Positions 14,497-21,941 of a stretch of DNA of 30,058 nucleotides are shown here, piece by piece. Numbering within the stretch: position 1 is the first letter of the stretch; the number at the start of each line of letters is the position of its first letter. Source of the DNA: Oscillospiraceae bacterium (GTDB lineage Bacteria > Bacillota_A > Clostridia > Oscillospirales > Oscillospiraceae); assembly GCA_017505505.1 (NCBI GenBank), contig JAFVPA010000032.1:1-30058 (forward strand). Direction: 5' to 3'. The notes beneath the pieces were generated by a model. The model saw only the letters and a program-made list of their open reading frames with translations. It searched no databases and was not told where the DNA came from. A program made the position numbers and the translations under genes.

Positions 14497-15289
14497 GTTC
14501 GGTCATCTCCTTTCGCTCTGCTTCGTCCAGCAAACGGACATTGGGGTTATCGCCGTTGATATCATCCTCCAGGGTGACGGAATTGGTCTTGCACAGATCC
14601 AACACTGCCAGGAAGGTCGCCACGATCTCAGAGCGGCTTCTGTTTCCTTTGAACAGGTTCTTCAAACGCTCCACCCCACGCAGCACCAGCTGCCGCAGGA
14701 CTTCGCCGGTCTTTCGTCCGATGGGGTAAGGCTCTTTGCCAACGATGCCCATAAAGTTGGTGGTAGGCGGCGGGAGCTGCCGGGCGTTGCGCTCTGTGAT
14801 GGAATCCAGTGCCCGCAGCAGGTCGATCACATCGTGCTTATACCGGTAGCCCTGTTCCCTTCGCAAAGGCTCCGGGTCCTTGGTAAACAGGCACCGTCCG
14901 ATCTCATTGCGGGGTTCCAAAGCAGCAACGGCTGTACGGATCTGCTCCATGGCTTCCTTGCGCTTGCGCTCCACCAAAGACTGGCGCAGCAGGTCCAGTT
15001 CGCTTTCCGCCTCAGCCTGTTCCGCAGCGGACAGGAGCATTTTGGTTTTAATGAGCATCAGGTGGGATGCCATGGTGATGAATTCACTGGCGATCTCCAT
15101 ATCCAGTCGCTTCATTTCTTCCAGGTAAGCCAGATACTGCTCCAGAATGGCGGTGATGGATACGTCCTGGATCTCGATTTTATTTTTGCTCAGCAGTTCA
15201 AAAATAACGTCCAGAGGGCCTTCAAAATCCTCCATGGTCTCCGACCGGGTACGGACGATGCCCTCCAAACGGTATTGCGGTTCTCCCAT
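14486..15289 (-). CDS. scpA: Segregation and condensation protein A
   Basis: Kleisin subunit that bridges the SMC heads. The N-terminal domain begins LEGIVRTRSETMEDFEGPLD followed by ELLSKNKIEIQDVSITAILE, diagnostic for ScpA; the C-terminal winged helix has RSRSEIVATFLAVLDLCKTN. Length is 267 residues from ATG 15289, chosen because AAGGA lies about 7 nt upstream; the longer frame from 15307 would need a TTG start. It is the first gene of a tight operon running through scpB, DUF2953, ytfJ, a small membrane protein, a carboxypeptidase and rluB, with a clear promoter at 15329-15357. Confidence 0.95.
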   Translation of the reverse strand: MGEPQYRLEGIVRTRSETMEDFEGPLDVIFELLSKNKIEIQDVSITAILEQYLAYLEEMKRLDMEIASEFITMASHLMLIKTKMLLSAAEQAEAESELDLLRQSLVERKRKEAMEQIRTAVAALEPRNEIGRCLFTKDPEPLRREQGYRYKHDVIDLLRALDSITERNARQLPPPTTNFMGIVGKEPYPIGRKTGEVLRQLVLRGVERLKNLFKGNRSRSEIVATFLAVLDLCKTNSVTLEDDINGDNPNVRLLDEAERKEMTEHGI

Positions 15290-15328
15290 AACAGTTTCCT
15301 TTTCCAAATTTGAAACATATTTGGGAGC

Positions 15329-15357
15329 ATTATACCATTCTTTTTATTGCGGTGCAA
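15329..15357 (-). promoter_or_regulatory. Promoter of the scpA operon
   Basis: TTGCAC (15357-15352), 17-bp spacer, consensus TATAAT (15334-15329) on the minus strand, about 40 bp before the scpA start. Confidence 0.75.
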
Positions 15358-15394
15358 GGGTTTGGGAAAATTTTGACCTTTCTCACAGAAAATA

Positions 15395-15423
15395 TTGCAA
15401 TTTTCGATCGGGTGTGTTAAGAT
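15395..15423 (+). promoter_or_regulatory. Promoter of the small membrane protein gene at 15457
   Basis: TTGCAA (15395-15400), 17-bp spacer, TAAGAT (15418-15423). It is divergent from the scpA promoter, with start sites about 110 bp apart. Confidence 0.65.
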
Positions 15424-15456
15424 AGCATTACGAGAAAAATCCTGGAGGGATGAGAA

Positions 15457-15759
15457 GTGGCAAGACGTAGTCGTAACCGTTATCGCGAAATGGAAAAGAA
15501 TATGACCAAGATCATTCTGCTGGATGCACTGGTCTTTCTCCTGTATCTGGTATGCGCCAGCTTTGGCTGGGCCGTGCTGAAGGTCATCACCGCCATTATC
15601 GCCATTTTTGGCTCCCTTTTATGCGTTGGCTGGCTGTATCTGACCGGAGAGTTCGCCCGCAGACGGAGCCTGTGGATGGTAACGGCCTTTATCTGCATCG
15701 TGATCTGTGTGGTAGTGTCCCTGGTCCTGGGCTATCCCGCTCCCGCGCCTACTATGTAA
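15457..15759 (+). CDS. Small membrane protein (100 aa), unknown function
   Basis: A basic N-terminus (MARRSRNRYREMEKN) is followed by three hydrophobic segments: about 17-40 (IILLDALVFLLYLVCASFGW), about 43-66 and about 73-94 (MVTAFICIVICVVVSLVLGY). The start is a GTG at 15457 with GGAGGG 7 nt upstream. It is a single-gene transcript with its own promoter and a strong terminator, and the only plus-strand gene between 5.1 and 19.9 kb. I do not recognise a family. Confidence 0.78.
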   Translation: MARRSRNRYREMEKNMTKIILLDALVFLLYLVCASFGWAVLKVITAIIAIFGSLLCVGWLYLTGEFARRRSLWMVTAFICIVICVVVSLVLGYPAPAPTM

Positions 15760-15770
15760 AACAGTTTAAA

Positions 15771-15805
15771 AGAGGTGACAGCACTTCCGCTGTCACCTCT
15801 TTTTT
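15771..15805. terminator. Bidirectional terminator
   Basis: AGAGGTGACAGC and GCTGTCACCTCT form a perfect 12-bp stem with loop ACTTCC, flanked by TTTTT on the plus strand and by AAAA before the stem (TTTT on the minus strand). It serves both the small membrane gene and the convergent nucleoside kinase, whose stop codon is at 15804. Confidence 0.9.
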
Positions 15806-17507
15806 ATTTCCGGTAGAAGGTATTTCCGCCAATGAACTCCCGGACCAGACTGGTGGGCGGGATCTCATCATCCACCTCGGCCTCCTGTACGTAGTTCAGT
15901 ACTTTAACGATATTGCGGACTTCCTCATAGCATTCCTCCTCCGGCTGAACCGCTGTTAGCAGAGGGAAGATATGCTTTTTCAGAACTGCCAGTTCATACA
16001 GCGTGGAAGAATTAAAGATCACATCCGCATTTTCCTGATAGGGGAAGATCCACCGCTTCTCACCCCGCTGGACACTGGCCCACATATCCAGCGTCCGCTG
16101 GACGGAGGAACCTCGGGTCTCATAATCCCGGACGATCCTGCGCAGCAGCCGAAGATAGCTGGTGGGGATCCGGTTGTGGTCATCCAGATTCAGCGGCAGC
16201 AGCGGGCTGACATAAAGGCGGAAGATCAGATGCTTCGCCACACTTTCCGGCACCATACCGGGGTTAAGCCCATGCAGGCCCTCTACGATGATGACGGAAT
16301 CCGGGTGCAGTCGGAGCTTGTGTCCCAGCCACTCCCGGCGGCCTTTCAGGAAATTGAAGCTGGGAAGCTCTACCTCCTGCCCCGCCAGCAGCTTTTCCAT
16401 ATCCTCCCGGAACAGGTCCACATCGATGGTATTGATATGTTCCAGATCCAGCTTGCCGTCCGGACCGGGCGCGATCTTATCCCTGTCGATGTAGTAATCA
16501 TCCAGGCTCATCAAAATAGGCTTTTTGCCATGGACTCGAAGCTGGGTAGCCAGCCGGTTGGCGGAGGTGGTCTTTCCGGAGGAACTGGGACCTGCCAGCA
16601 TAACCGCTTTCGCACCCCGTTCACAGATCATATCCGCGACCTGGGAATACCGTTTTTCATGGAGGGCCTCATTGACCCGGATCAGCTCCCGGATACGGCC
16701 GGAGGTAGTCAGGTCATTCAGATCCGCCACCGTCTCGCATTCCATCAGGGTACACCAGCGCTCACCCTCATTGAAGACACTGAAGAAATTGGGCATGGAA
16801 GGAACCTTTGCACAGACTTCCGGGTTCTGATCATCCGGATATACGAATACAAAGCCTCCATCCGCAGGAAGGATATCCCATACCGTCAGATAGGCAGTGG
16901 AGGGCATCATTTCTCCATAATAATAGTCCGCAAAATCCTCATAGGCATACTCATCAAAATATTCTTCTGTACGCCAGGCCAAAAGTCTTGCCTTATCCTG
17001 CTGTCCGTCCCGGACATAGCGGTCAATGGCAGTTTGCAACGGCACCCTGCGGCGGACCAAGGGGATCTCCTGTGCAACCAGTTCGCGCAAACGGGATTTC
17101 AGGCGGGAGGCAGAAAACCCATTTGCCCCCACGACCTCAATATAAACACTGGAGCCTAAGGTGCAGTTCATCTTGGCCCGGGCCTGTGGCCAGAGCTGCC
17201 GAAGTGCCAGGAACAGGGCAAACTGGGCTGTGCGGATATAGCATTCTTTGCCGGCCGGGTCGGCGTACCGCAGCAGCCGAACCTCCCCGCCGGAGGCTGC
17301 CATGGCCCGGCGGATGGAAGCGCGTTCCGGGGATGCATCCTTTTCCCGGACAGGTATATAATTCAAGGTAAAAACCTCACCTGCGATCTTGGCCGCAACA
17401 GGCTTGTCAGAAAGGCTCTGTCCATCCAGCTCCAATACCTTAACAAGATCCAGCAAGCGTTGTCCCGGCTGCGCAAAAACCTTCTTTCCGTCAATGGTCA
17501 TATCCAT
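15804..17507 (-). CDS. TGS-domain nucleoside (uridine-type) kinase
   Basis: A 567-residue protein combining an N-terminal TGS-like domain (MTIDGKKVFAQPGQRLLDLV), a middle region like the second additional domain of threonyl/alanyl-tRNA synthetases, and a C-terminal uridine kinase/phosphoribulokinase-type P-loop NTPase (Walker A GPSSSGKTT at about 306-314, followed by SLDDYYIDRDKIAPGPDGKL and VIIVEGLHGLNP). Family proteins are annotated as nucleoside or uridine kinases, but the role of the tRNA-synthetase-like half is unclear. ATG 17507 is chosen because GGAGG is 7 nt before it; a GTG six bases further upstream is less likely. Confidence 0.9.
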   Translation of the reverse strand: MDMTIDGKKVFAQPGQRLLDLVKVLELDGQSLSDKPVAAKIAGEVFTLNYIPVREKDASPERASIRRAMAASGGEVRLLRYADPAGKECYIRTAQFALFLALRQLWPQARAKMNCTLGSSVYIEVVGANGFSASRLKSRLRELVAQEIPLVRRRVPLQTAIDRYVRDGQQDKARLLAWRTEEYFDEYAYEDFADYYYGEMMPSTAYLTVWDILPADGGFVFVYPDDQNPEVCAKVPSMPNFFSVFNEGERWCTLMECETVADLNDLTTSGRIRELIRVNEALHEKRYSQVADMICERGAKAVMLAGPSSSGKTTSANRLATQLRVHGKKPILMSLDDYYIDRDKIAPGPDGKLDLEHINTIDVDLFREDMEKLLAGQEVELPSFNFLKGRREWLGHKLRLHPDSVIIVEGLHGLNPGMVPESVAKHLIFRLYVSPLLPLNLDDHNRIPTSYLRLLRRIVRDYETRGSSVQRTLDMWASVQRGEKRWIFPYQENADVIFNSSTLYELAVLKKHIFPLLTAVQPEEECYEEVRNIVKVLNYVQEAEVDDEIPPTSLVREFIGGNTFYRK

Positions 17508-17548
17508 AGACACACCTCCCAGAGCGAATTGTACAAATTCTTTTCTAC

Positions 17549-17577
17549 ATAATAACAGATTATTGGACGATATGCAA
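17549..17577 (-). promoter_or_regulatory. Promoter of the nucleoside kinase gene
   Basis: TTGCAT (17577-17572), 17-bp spacer, TATTAT (17554-17549) on the minus strand, about 42 bp before the ATG. Confidence 0.7.
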
Positions 17578-17620
17578 CATCACACTGCCGGTAATCTGTA
17601 AATTATATGTTACGAAGCAA

Positions 17621-17668
17621 GAAAAAGAACAGCAGCAGTACCGCCTCCCGGAACATACTGCTGCTGTT
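17621..17668 (-). terminator. Terminator of the padR operon
   Basis: On the minus strand AACAGCAGCAGTA pairs perfectly with TACTGCTGCTGTT (13 bp, 15-nt loop), followed by CTTTTTC. It starts 5 nt after the stop codon of the HAAS-type protein. Confidence 0.88.
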
Positions 17669-17672
17669 TGTA

Positions 17673-18167
17673 TTATTTCCTTTTGCACTTTCTCAGACGC
17701 AGGAAGCCCCAGATTCCAATCATCAGAAACAGGACCGGATTGATGTAATGCATCCAGCCTGGTGTCGTTACAAAAATGGCTGTGGGACCATCCGCTCCGC
17801 CGATGATACCAATGCTGGCCGCTTCGCTGAACAGTGAAAATCCTCCCTGCAAAAACAGGGTATAGATCCATGCAAACAGTCCGGACAGAATTTCTGCCGC
17901 GCCATAGGCTGCAATCGCAGCGAACAGGAAGCGCCATGGACTTTTCCGGTAAGCATATTCTTTCATTTGTTCATTCAGGTCTGCCGCCGCCTTTGAGGGC
18001 GCACCCAGTTCTGCATAGATCTCCTCATCTGTCATTCCGGATTCCCGGCGTGCCTGGATAGAACTGATAAAATCACTCATAACCCGGGCCTTAACAGCTT
18101 TCGGCAGATTCAGCTTGCGTTCCACAGAGTTGGTGTATTTCTTCATTTTCTTTTCCGCATCGGTCAT
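17673..18167 (-). CDS. HAAS-domain membrane protein with a GGADGPTAI (decarboxylase beta-like) motif
   Basis: A 164-residue protein whose N-terminal half is like the HAAS/DUF1700 domain linked to PadR regulators (KYTNSVERKLNLPKAVKARV, MTDEEIYAELGAPSKAAADL, about 10-70). Then come a membrane segment (about 80-107), the stretch SIGIIGGADGPTAIFV (118-133) and a last membrane segment (about 140-158) with a basic tail. The GIIGGADGPTAI stretch is a signature of the beta subunit of sodium-pumping decarboxylases (OadB, MmdB, GcdB), where it forms part of the ion path; the rest of that large subunit is absent. The gene overlaps padR by 4 nt (ATGA), so both are translated together. Function unknown; a membrane sensor or modulator of the PadR system is inference. 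Confidence 0.8.
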   Translation of the reverse strand: MTDAEKKMKKYTNSVERKLNLPKAVKARVMSDFISSIQARRESGMTDEEIYAELGAPSKAAADLNEQMKEYAYRKSPWRFLFAAIAAYGAAEILSGLFAWIYTLFLQGGFSLFSEAASIGIIGGADGPTAIFVTTPGWMHYINPVLFLMIGIWGFLRLRKCKRK

Positions 18168-18511
18168 ATTTGTATCTCTCCCTCCAGGAAACTGTTGACG
18201 GTTTTTTCAAAATCCTGCCAGATCTGCTGACGGCGGCTGTTTTCCTCGCGGCCCTTATCTGTTGCCTCGTAGATTTTTTTCGGTGCCGTCCGCCCCTCCC
18301 CCTGGCTCCACTTTGCAATGATCAGACCATCGTCTTCCAGACGGTATAAGATGGGATACAGTGTTCCCTCCTTCAATACAAAACGCCCTTCCGAGCGGTT
18401 CTTCAGCATGGTCAGAAGCTCATAACCATAGGTTGGCCTTGCGCAGACCAGCTTCAGCACAAGCATTTCCAACACGCCCTTTTTTAATTGTTGGGAGAAT
18501 CGGTCTTCCAT
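18164..18511 (-). CDS. PadR family transcriptional regulator
   Basis: A 115-residue winged-helix repressor: LLKLVCARPTYGYEL-type start (KGVLEMLVLKLVCARPTYGY), the recognition wing EGTLYPILYRLEDDGLI, then WSQGEGRTAPKKIYEATDKG and a C-terminal dimerisation helix. PadR proteins with this layout commonly repress their own operon and an envelope-stress or transport gene. A dyad that overlaps its own transcription start (18532-18550) supports self-control. The partner gene downstream is an HAAS-type membrane protein. Confidence 0.93.
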   Translation of the reverse strand: MEDRFSQQLKKGVLEMLVLKLVCARPTYGYELLTMLKNRSEGRFVLKEGTLYPILYRLEDDGLIIAKWSQGEGRTAPKKIYEATDKGREENSRRQQIWQDFEKTVNSFLEGEIQI

Positions 18512-18531
18512 CCCTTCACCTCTTTGCTATG

Positions 18532-18550
18532 TATTTAGTATTGCTAAGTA
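18532..18550. promoter_or_regulatory. Candidate PadR operator
   Basis: Dyad TATTTAG-TATTG-CTAAGTA (one mismatch between 7-bp arms) located 6-24 bp downstream of the padR -10 box, where a bound repressor would block initiation. Confidence 0.55.
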
Positions 18551-18555
18551 TTTGT

Positions 18556-18584
18556 ACTATAGCACATAGAGATTTCCTTGTCAA
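18556..18584 (-). promoter_or_regulatory. Promoter of the padR operon
   Basis: TTGACA (18584-18579), 17-bp spacer, TATAGT (18561-18556) on the minus strand. The -35 overlaps the last codons of spoIID. Confidence 0.8.
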
Positions 18585-19567
18585 GCCATTTCCCGCTGCT
18601 CTATGGTTGTAAGCACCGTACCCGGATAATAATAGGCCAGGATCTCCCCGTAACTGCTGCCCTGCAGTGCCATGGCGTTGGCCCCATACTGGCTCAAGCC
18701 AACGCGGTGACCATATCCTCGGGTGGTGATATAGATGCCTTCTTCAGAAGCGGAAACTGTAAAGGCAGTAGACCGAAGTGCCAGCAGGCTTCGAAGCTGC
18801 GTACCTGTATAGGGTAGGCCGCCAATATCCATCCGTTCCACGCCCCCTCCCTCCGTATAGGTTACAGCCCCAAACCAATGCTCCGGTGGACCCTCCAGCA
18901 TGACCCCCAGTGCATTCTGAAATTCCCGGGGCGTATAACAAACAGTGCCCACATAAGCGGGTGACTGCTCCTCTCCCAAACTGGGACGGGACTGCAAATA
19001 CGGTATCTCCGTTCCCCAGACCGCCACCGCATCCTCGGTATACCCCCCGGAGCATGAAAAATACGTTGCCTCAATCAGTGTGTCCTCAAACGTAAGGACC
19101 TGCCCGGAGGTTGCAGCGACCGCCATGCTCACCTTCTCAACGTTCTCCCGGATACCACCCCGGGCCAGGTACGCTTCCTCCGTCAGATAGGCCTGACAAC
19201 AGCCGGACTGTGTACAAACACTGCCATCTCCATGCTTTCCTCCGGTCTCTATCGATCTTTGTGTATAAGTCCTGGCCGCCACGCTTTGTGCTTTCAGAGC
19301 CTCCGGCTCAAAGGAGGCCGGCATCTCTGCCAGCAGAACACCTGTCAGATATCTGTCCATGTCCTCCTCCGCCACAATTCCCCCAGGATAGCGCAAACGC
19401 ATCGGCTGTCTGATATCTTCCTTCCCGGTTTCCACCGGTTCCGTCTCCACCGCCTCTGCCGCCCAGACCGGCCCTTCCAAGACACTTACCGCAGCATTCA
19501 GCAGGATCCCAGGCAAAATGAGACCCAGGAATGCAGCAGTCAGTACATCCTTCCAAATCAGTTTCAT
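18581..19567 (-). CDS. spoIID: Stage II sporulation protein D (SpoIID/LytB)
   Basis: Lytic transglycosylase of the engulfment complex that degrades septal peptidoglycan in the mother cell. The 328-residue protein has an N-terminal membrane anchor (about 9-30), and the SpoIID core starts at VAEEDMDRYLTGVLLAEMPA with the probable catalytic Glu81 in LAEMPASFEPEALKAQSVAA. His112, Cys118 and Cys124 sit at the same spacing as the zinc ligands described for the Clostridioides difficile protein. The C-terminus has GYGHRVGLSQYGANAMALQG. GGGAGG lies 5-6 nt upstream of the ATG. No recognisable promoter could be assigned, so sporulation-sigma control is assumed, not seen. Confidence 0.92.
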   Translation of the reverse strand: MKLIWKDVLTAAFLGLILPGILLNAAVSVLEGPVWAAEAVETEPVETGKEDIRQPMRLRYPGGIVAEEDMDRYLTGVLLAEMPASFEPEALKAQSVAARTYTQRSIETGGKHGDGSVCTQSGCCQAYLTEEAYLARGGIRENVEKVSMAVAATSGQVLTFEDTLIEATYFSCSGGYTEDAVAVWGTEIPYLQSRPSLGEEQSPAYVGTVCYTPREFQNALGVMLEGPPEHWFGAVTYTEGGGVERMDIGGLPYTGTQLRSLLALRSTAFTVSASEEGIYITTRGYGHRVGLSQYGANAMALQGSSYGEILAYYYPGTVLTTIEQREMA

Positions 19568-19663
19568 TGGTATCCCTCCCGGAAAGATACTATCACACAG
19601 AGATCCGGAAAGCCTGTCGTTTTTCTGATCTGTCCTGCTGTTCTATTTTCTTTTCAGGAAGCC

Positions 19664-19692
19664 TTGACTTTCCTGTGGAATCGTGTTAAATT
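19664..19692 (+). promoter_or_regulatory. Promoter of the riboswitch-exchanger transcript
   Basis: TTGACT (19664-19669), 17-bp spacer, TAAATT (19687-19692). Start predicted near 19699, about 45-50 nt ahead of the aptamer; this first stretch is AT-rich with repeated AAGATTTA-type units. Confidence 0.65.
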
Positions 19693-19741
19693 ATGCTTAA
19701 GATTTATTAAAGTTTTAGTAAAGTTATATTTAAGATTTAGC

Positions 19742-19915
19742 AAAGGTCCGATGAGGGAGTAGCAAGCGTGTATTTCTGCGCAGCAAGTCAACAACCCCGG
19801 CTTTACGCCTGGCTTGCTTTAATTTGCGAGACTCATGGCACACTCTCCGTCGGCTCATGCGATCTCTTTTGAGACCTGACAGTTCCGCTGGAATTGTGCG
19901 GGTTTTTTCTTGTGT
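19742..19915 (+). promoter_or_regulatory. yybP-ykoY (manganese-sensing type) riboswitch with expression platform
   Basis: The aptamer (about 19748-19838) has the conserved L1 block GGGAGTAGC (19755-19763) and the L3 block GCGAGACTC (19826-19834), brought together by P1 (CCgATGAG with CTCATGG). An inner P2 pairs GCAAGC with GCTTGC, GTCAACA stands for the usual GTCATCA, and a CCGGC/GCCTGG hairpin closes the second arm. Downstream, ACAGTTCC/GGAATTGT or CCGC/GCGG hairpins lead into GTTTTTT (about 19880-19915), a candidate terminator. By family knowledge Mn2+ binding would prevent termination and switch on the downstream transporter. Assigned by eye, without covariance search. Confidence 0.82.
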
Positions 19916-19982
19916 CTTCTTTGTATTTTTTGGCGGAGTATCCGCCAGTAAAATAAAAAAATTGTGAAGGAGAATCCCCAAA

Positions 19983-20957
19983 ATGCTCATGTCTGTCCTG
20001 CTTTTCGCCGTTGGTCTGGTTCTGCTGATCAAGGGCGGCGACTGGTTCGTTGACGGCGCTACCGGCATCGCCAAGCGCTTCAACCTGCCCGACATCGTTG
20101 TCGGCGCAACCGTCGTTTCCATCGGCACTACCCTGCCTGAAGTCATGGTCTCCACCACCGGTGCCCTGCAGGGTTCCGGCGCTATGGCCTACGGCAACGC
20201 CATCGGCTCCATCATCTGCAACACTGCACTGATCGCCGCTATCTCCATCGTCTGCAACCCCGGTCCCGTGAACACCAAGTCCATGAAGACCCCCGCTATT
20301 TTCTTCTTTGCCTCCGCAGGTCTGTACTGCCTGGCTTCCTATGTTCTGGGCACCTTCCCCCGCTGGATGGGCTTCGTCATGCTGTCCATCTTTGTGGTCT
20401 ATACCGTCCTGACCGTCCGCAACGGCCTGAAGAACCCCGATGCCGCCGAAGAGGAAGAAGAGGAAGAGGGCAAGCAGCGGACTCTGGTCATGGAGCTGGT
20501 TCTGCTGGTCGTCGGTGCCGCTGTCATCGCTGTTGGCGCTGACCTGCTGGTTGAGCATGGCCAGATTATCGCTATCGGACTGGGCGTTCCCGAGACTGTC
20601 GTCGCTCTGCTTTTCGTCGCTCTGGGTACCTCCCTGCCCGAGCTGGTCACCACTATCACCTCTCTGCGCAGCGGCCACGCTTCCTTGGGTGTTGGCAACG
20701 TCATCGGCGCCAACGTCTTCAACCTGGTGCTGGTCTCCGGTGTTGCTGTTTCCCTGGCTCCCTTCGATGTTCCCTGCGAGAACACTCTGCTGGACACCGG
20801 CCTGAACATGTCCCTGGTCTTTGAGATCCCCGTGATGCTGGGCGTTATGGCTCTGATGATTTTCCCCACTCTGGCTTCCAAGAAGCTTCAGCGTTGGCAG
20901 GGCTTCCTGCTGCTGGGCATCTACATTGCCTTCTGCGTCTGCCAGTTTGTCCTGTAA
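19983..20957 (+). CDS. Calcium/sodium antiporter family (CaCA, YrbG-type) cation exchanger
   Basis: An integral membrane exchanger of 324 residues made of two inverted halves, about ten hydrophobic segments in all. Each half has the alpha-repeat signature: GTTLPEVMVSTTGALQGSGA with GNAIGSIICNT in the first, and GTSLPELVTTITSLRSGHAS with GNVIGANVFNLVLV in the second. The glutamates in TLPE/SLPE are the expected cation ligands. A cytoplasmic acidic loop (EEEEEEEG, about 158-166) joins the halves. GAAGGAG lies about 8 nt before the ATG. A yybP-ykoY element upstream suggests that it exports Mn2+ or Ca2+ under metal excess. Codon use is strongly biased to C-ending codons, which hints at high expression. 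Confidence 0.93.
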   Translation: MLMSVLLFAVGLVLLIKGGDWFVDGATGIAKRFNLPDIVVGATVVSIGTTLPEVMVSTTGALQGSGAMAYGNAIGSIICNTALIAAISIVCNPGPVNTKSMKTPAIFFFASAGLYCLASYVLGTFPRWMGFVMLSIFVVYTVLTVRNGLKNPDAAEEEEEEEGKQRTLVMELVLLVVGAAVIAVGADLLVEHGQIIAIGLGVPETVVALLFVALGTSLPELVTTITSLRSGHASLGVGNVIGANVFNLVLVSGVAVSLAPFDVPCENTLLDTGLNMSLVFEIPVMLGVMALMIFPTLASKKLQRWQGFLLLGIYIAFCVCQFVL

Positions 20958-20971
20958 TCTCCGCACTACAT

Positions 20972-21005
20972 AAAATATCCGCTGACTTCGGTCAGCGGAT
21001 ATTTT
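20972..21005. terminator. Bidirectional terminator after the CaCA exchanger
   Basis: AAAATATCCGCTGAC and GTCAGCGGATATTTT form a perfect 15-bp stem with a TTCG tetraloop. The A/T ends give T-tracts on both strands, serving the exchanger and the convergent MBL hydrolase. Confidence 0.9.
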
Positions 21006-21008
21006 CGT

Positions 21009-21827
21009 TTAGTTTACTTTTTCATCAGAGTATAATACATTGCCCGGTTTTCCATCCAGGCGGAGGGTGTCTTTACCTATGGGGAAGCAGGAGTACATCT
21101 TCGCACCCAGCATTTCGATGGGAATGTGCGCATCCTCATGACGCAGGATCAAGTCACAACACACCAGAACATTATCGATCAATTCTTTCGGGAATACAAA
21201 CTCGCCGTGGTTGCCATAAATGTGATCATACTGCGCATCCAATGCTTTCAATTTCTGTAAATTCTCCCGGTATACGCGGACGGAGGACGAAAAGCCATCA
21301 AACAAAAGGACATTGTCATCACAGGCATCCCCAATAACCAGTGCACGGTCTTCCGGGACGAAGGGACAGATCATACCAGGCGTATGTCCCACAGCCCGAA
21401 GCAGCTTTACCGTAACACCGCCCAGATCCAACGTCATATCTTCGGGGATATCCAGATATCCGGTTTCGGGCACCGGGAGGAAATCTGCTTCCTTCAGTTC
21501 CAGCCCAAGGTGGTTGTTGAAGAAGCCGCAGCGGTAGGAGATATCTCTGTGGATCTTCAAGATAGGCAATTCGCTGTGGTTCATCCAGACCTGTTCAAAC
21601 CAATCGGCCCCACCGCAGTGATCCATATGGGCGTGGCTCAAAACAACTGTCAGCGGTAACTCTGTGATAGACTGCACGCAGGATCTCAGGTTTCCAACAC
21701 CGGTGCAGGTATCCAGCAAACAGGCACCCTCCTGCCCCACCACCAGATAACAGGCTACATCCAGTGCATCTACAATGCGATACAGGTGCTCAGAGAGCTT
21801 TTCTACAGAAAAACAGTTCAGATCCAT
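21009..21827 (-). CDS. MBL-fold metallo-hydrolase
   Basis: A 272-residue single-domain metallo-beta-lactamase-fold protein with the dinuclear zinc motif HAHMDH (65-70, LSHAHMDHCGGADW). A further histidine follows in AVGHTPGMICPFV, an aspartate in LVIGDACDDNVLL and a late histidine in YGNHGEFVFP. The overall pattern resembles glyoxalase II-like or lactonase-like hydrolases, but the substrate cannot be named. It stands alone between a promoter with a palindromic spacer (21861-21889) and a shared terminator. Confidence 0.9.
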   Translation of the reverse strand: MDLNCFSVEKLSEHLYRIVDALDVACYLVVGQEGACLLDTCTGVGNLRSCVQSITELPLTVVLSHAHMDHCGGADWFEQVWMNHSELPILKIHRDISYRCGFFNNHLGLELKEADFLPVPETGYLDIPEDMTLDLGGVTVKLLRAVGHTPGMICPFVPEDRALVIGDACDDNVLLFDGFSSSVRVYRENLQKLKALDAQYDHIYGNHGEFVFPKELIDNVLVCCDLILRHEDAHIPIEMLGAKMYSCFPIGKDTLRLDGKPGNVLYSDEKVN

Positions 21828-21860
21828 ACATTTCCCTCTCTAAAACTTAAAGATATCTCT

Positions 21861-21889
21861 ATTGTATCAAGAGATCCGCGGATGCGCAA
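21861..21889 (-). promoter_or_regulatory. Promoter of the MBL hydrolase gene, with an internal palindrome
   Basis: TTGCGC (21889-21884), 17-bp spacer, TACAAT (21866-21861) on the minus strand. The spacer contains the perfect palindrome ATCCGCGGAT (21874-21883), a candidate operator. Confidence 0.55.
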
Positions 21890-21905
21890 GTAATGATTTG
21901 CGCCG

Positions 21906-21936
21906 AAAAAAGAGACTGCAAATGCAGTCTCTTTTT
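21906..21936 (-). terminator. Terminator of glnN
   Basis: AGAGACTGCA and TGCAGTCTCT form a 9-10 bp stem directly flanked by A and T runs, ending in TTTTT on the minus strand, 5 nt after the glnN stop codon. Confidence 0.88.
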
Positions 21937-21941
21937 CTGTA

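Noticed and set aside
19833..20966. 377-residue minus-strand frame, Gly/Asp/Gln-rich
   Set aside because: Antisense to the CaCA exchanger; the composition is the shadow of its biased codons, and it would run through the riboswitch and terminator region.
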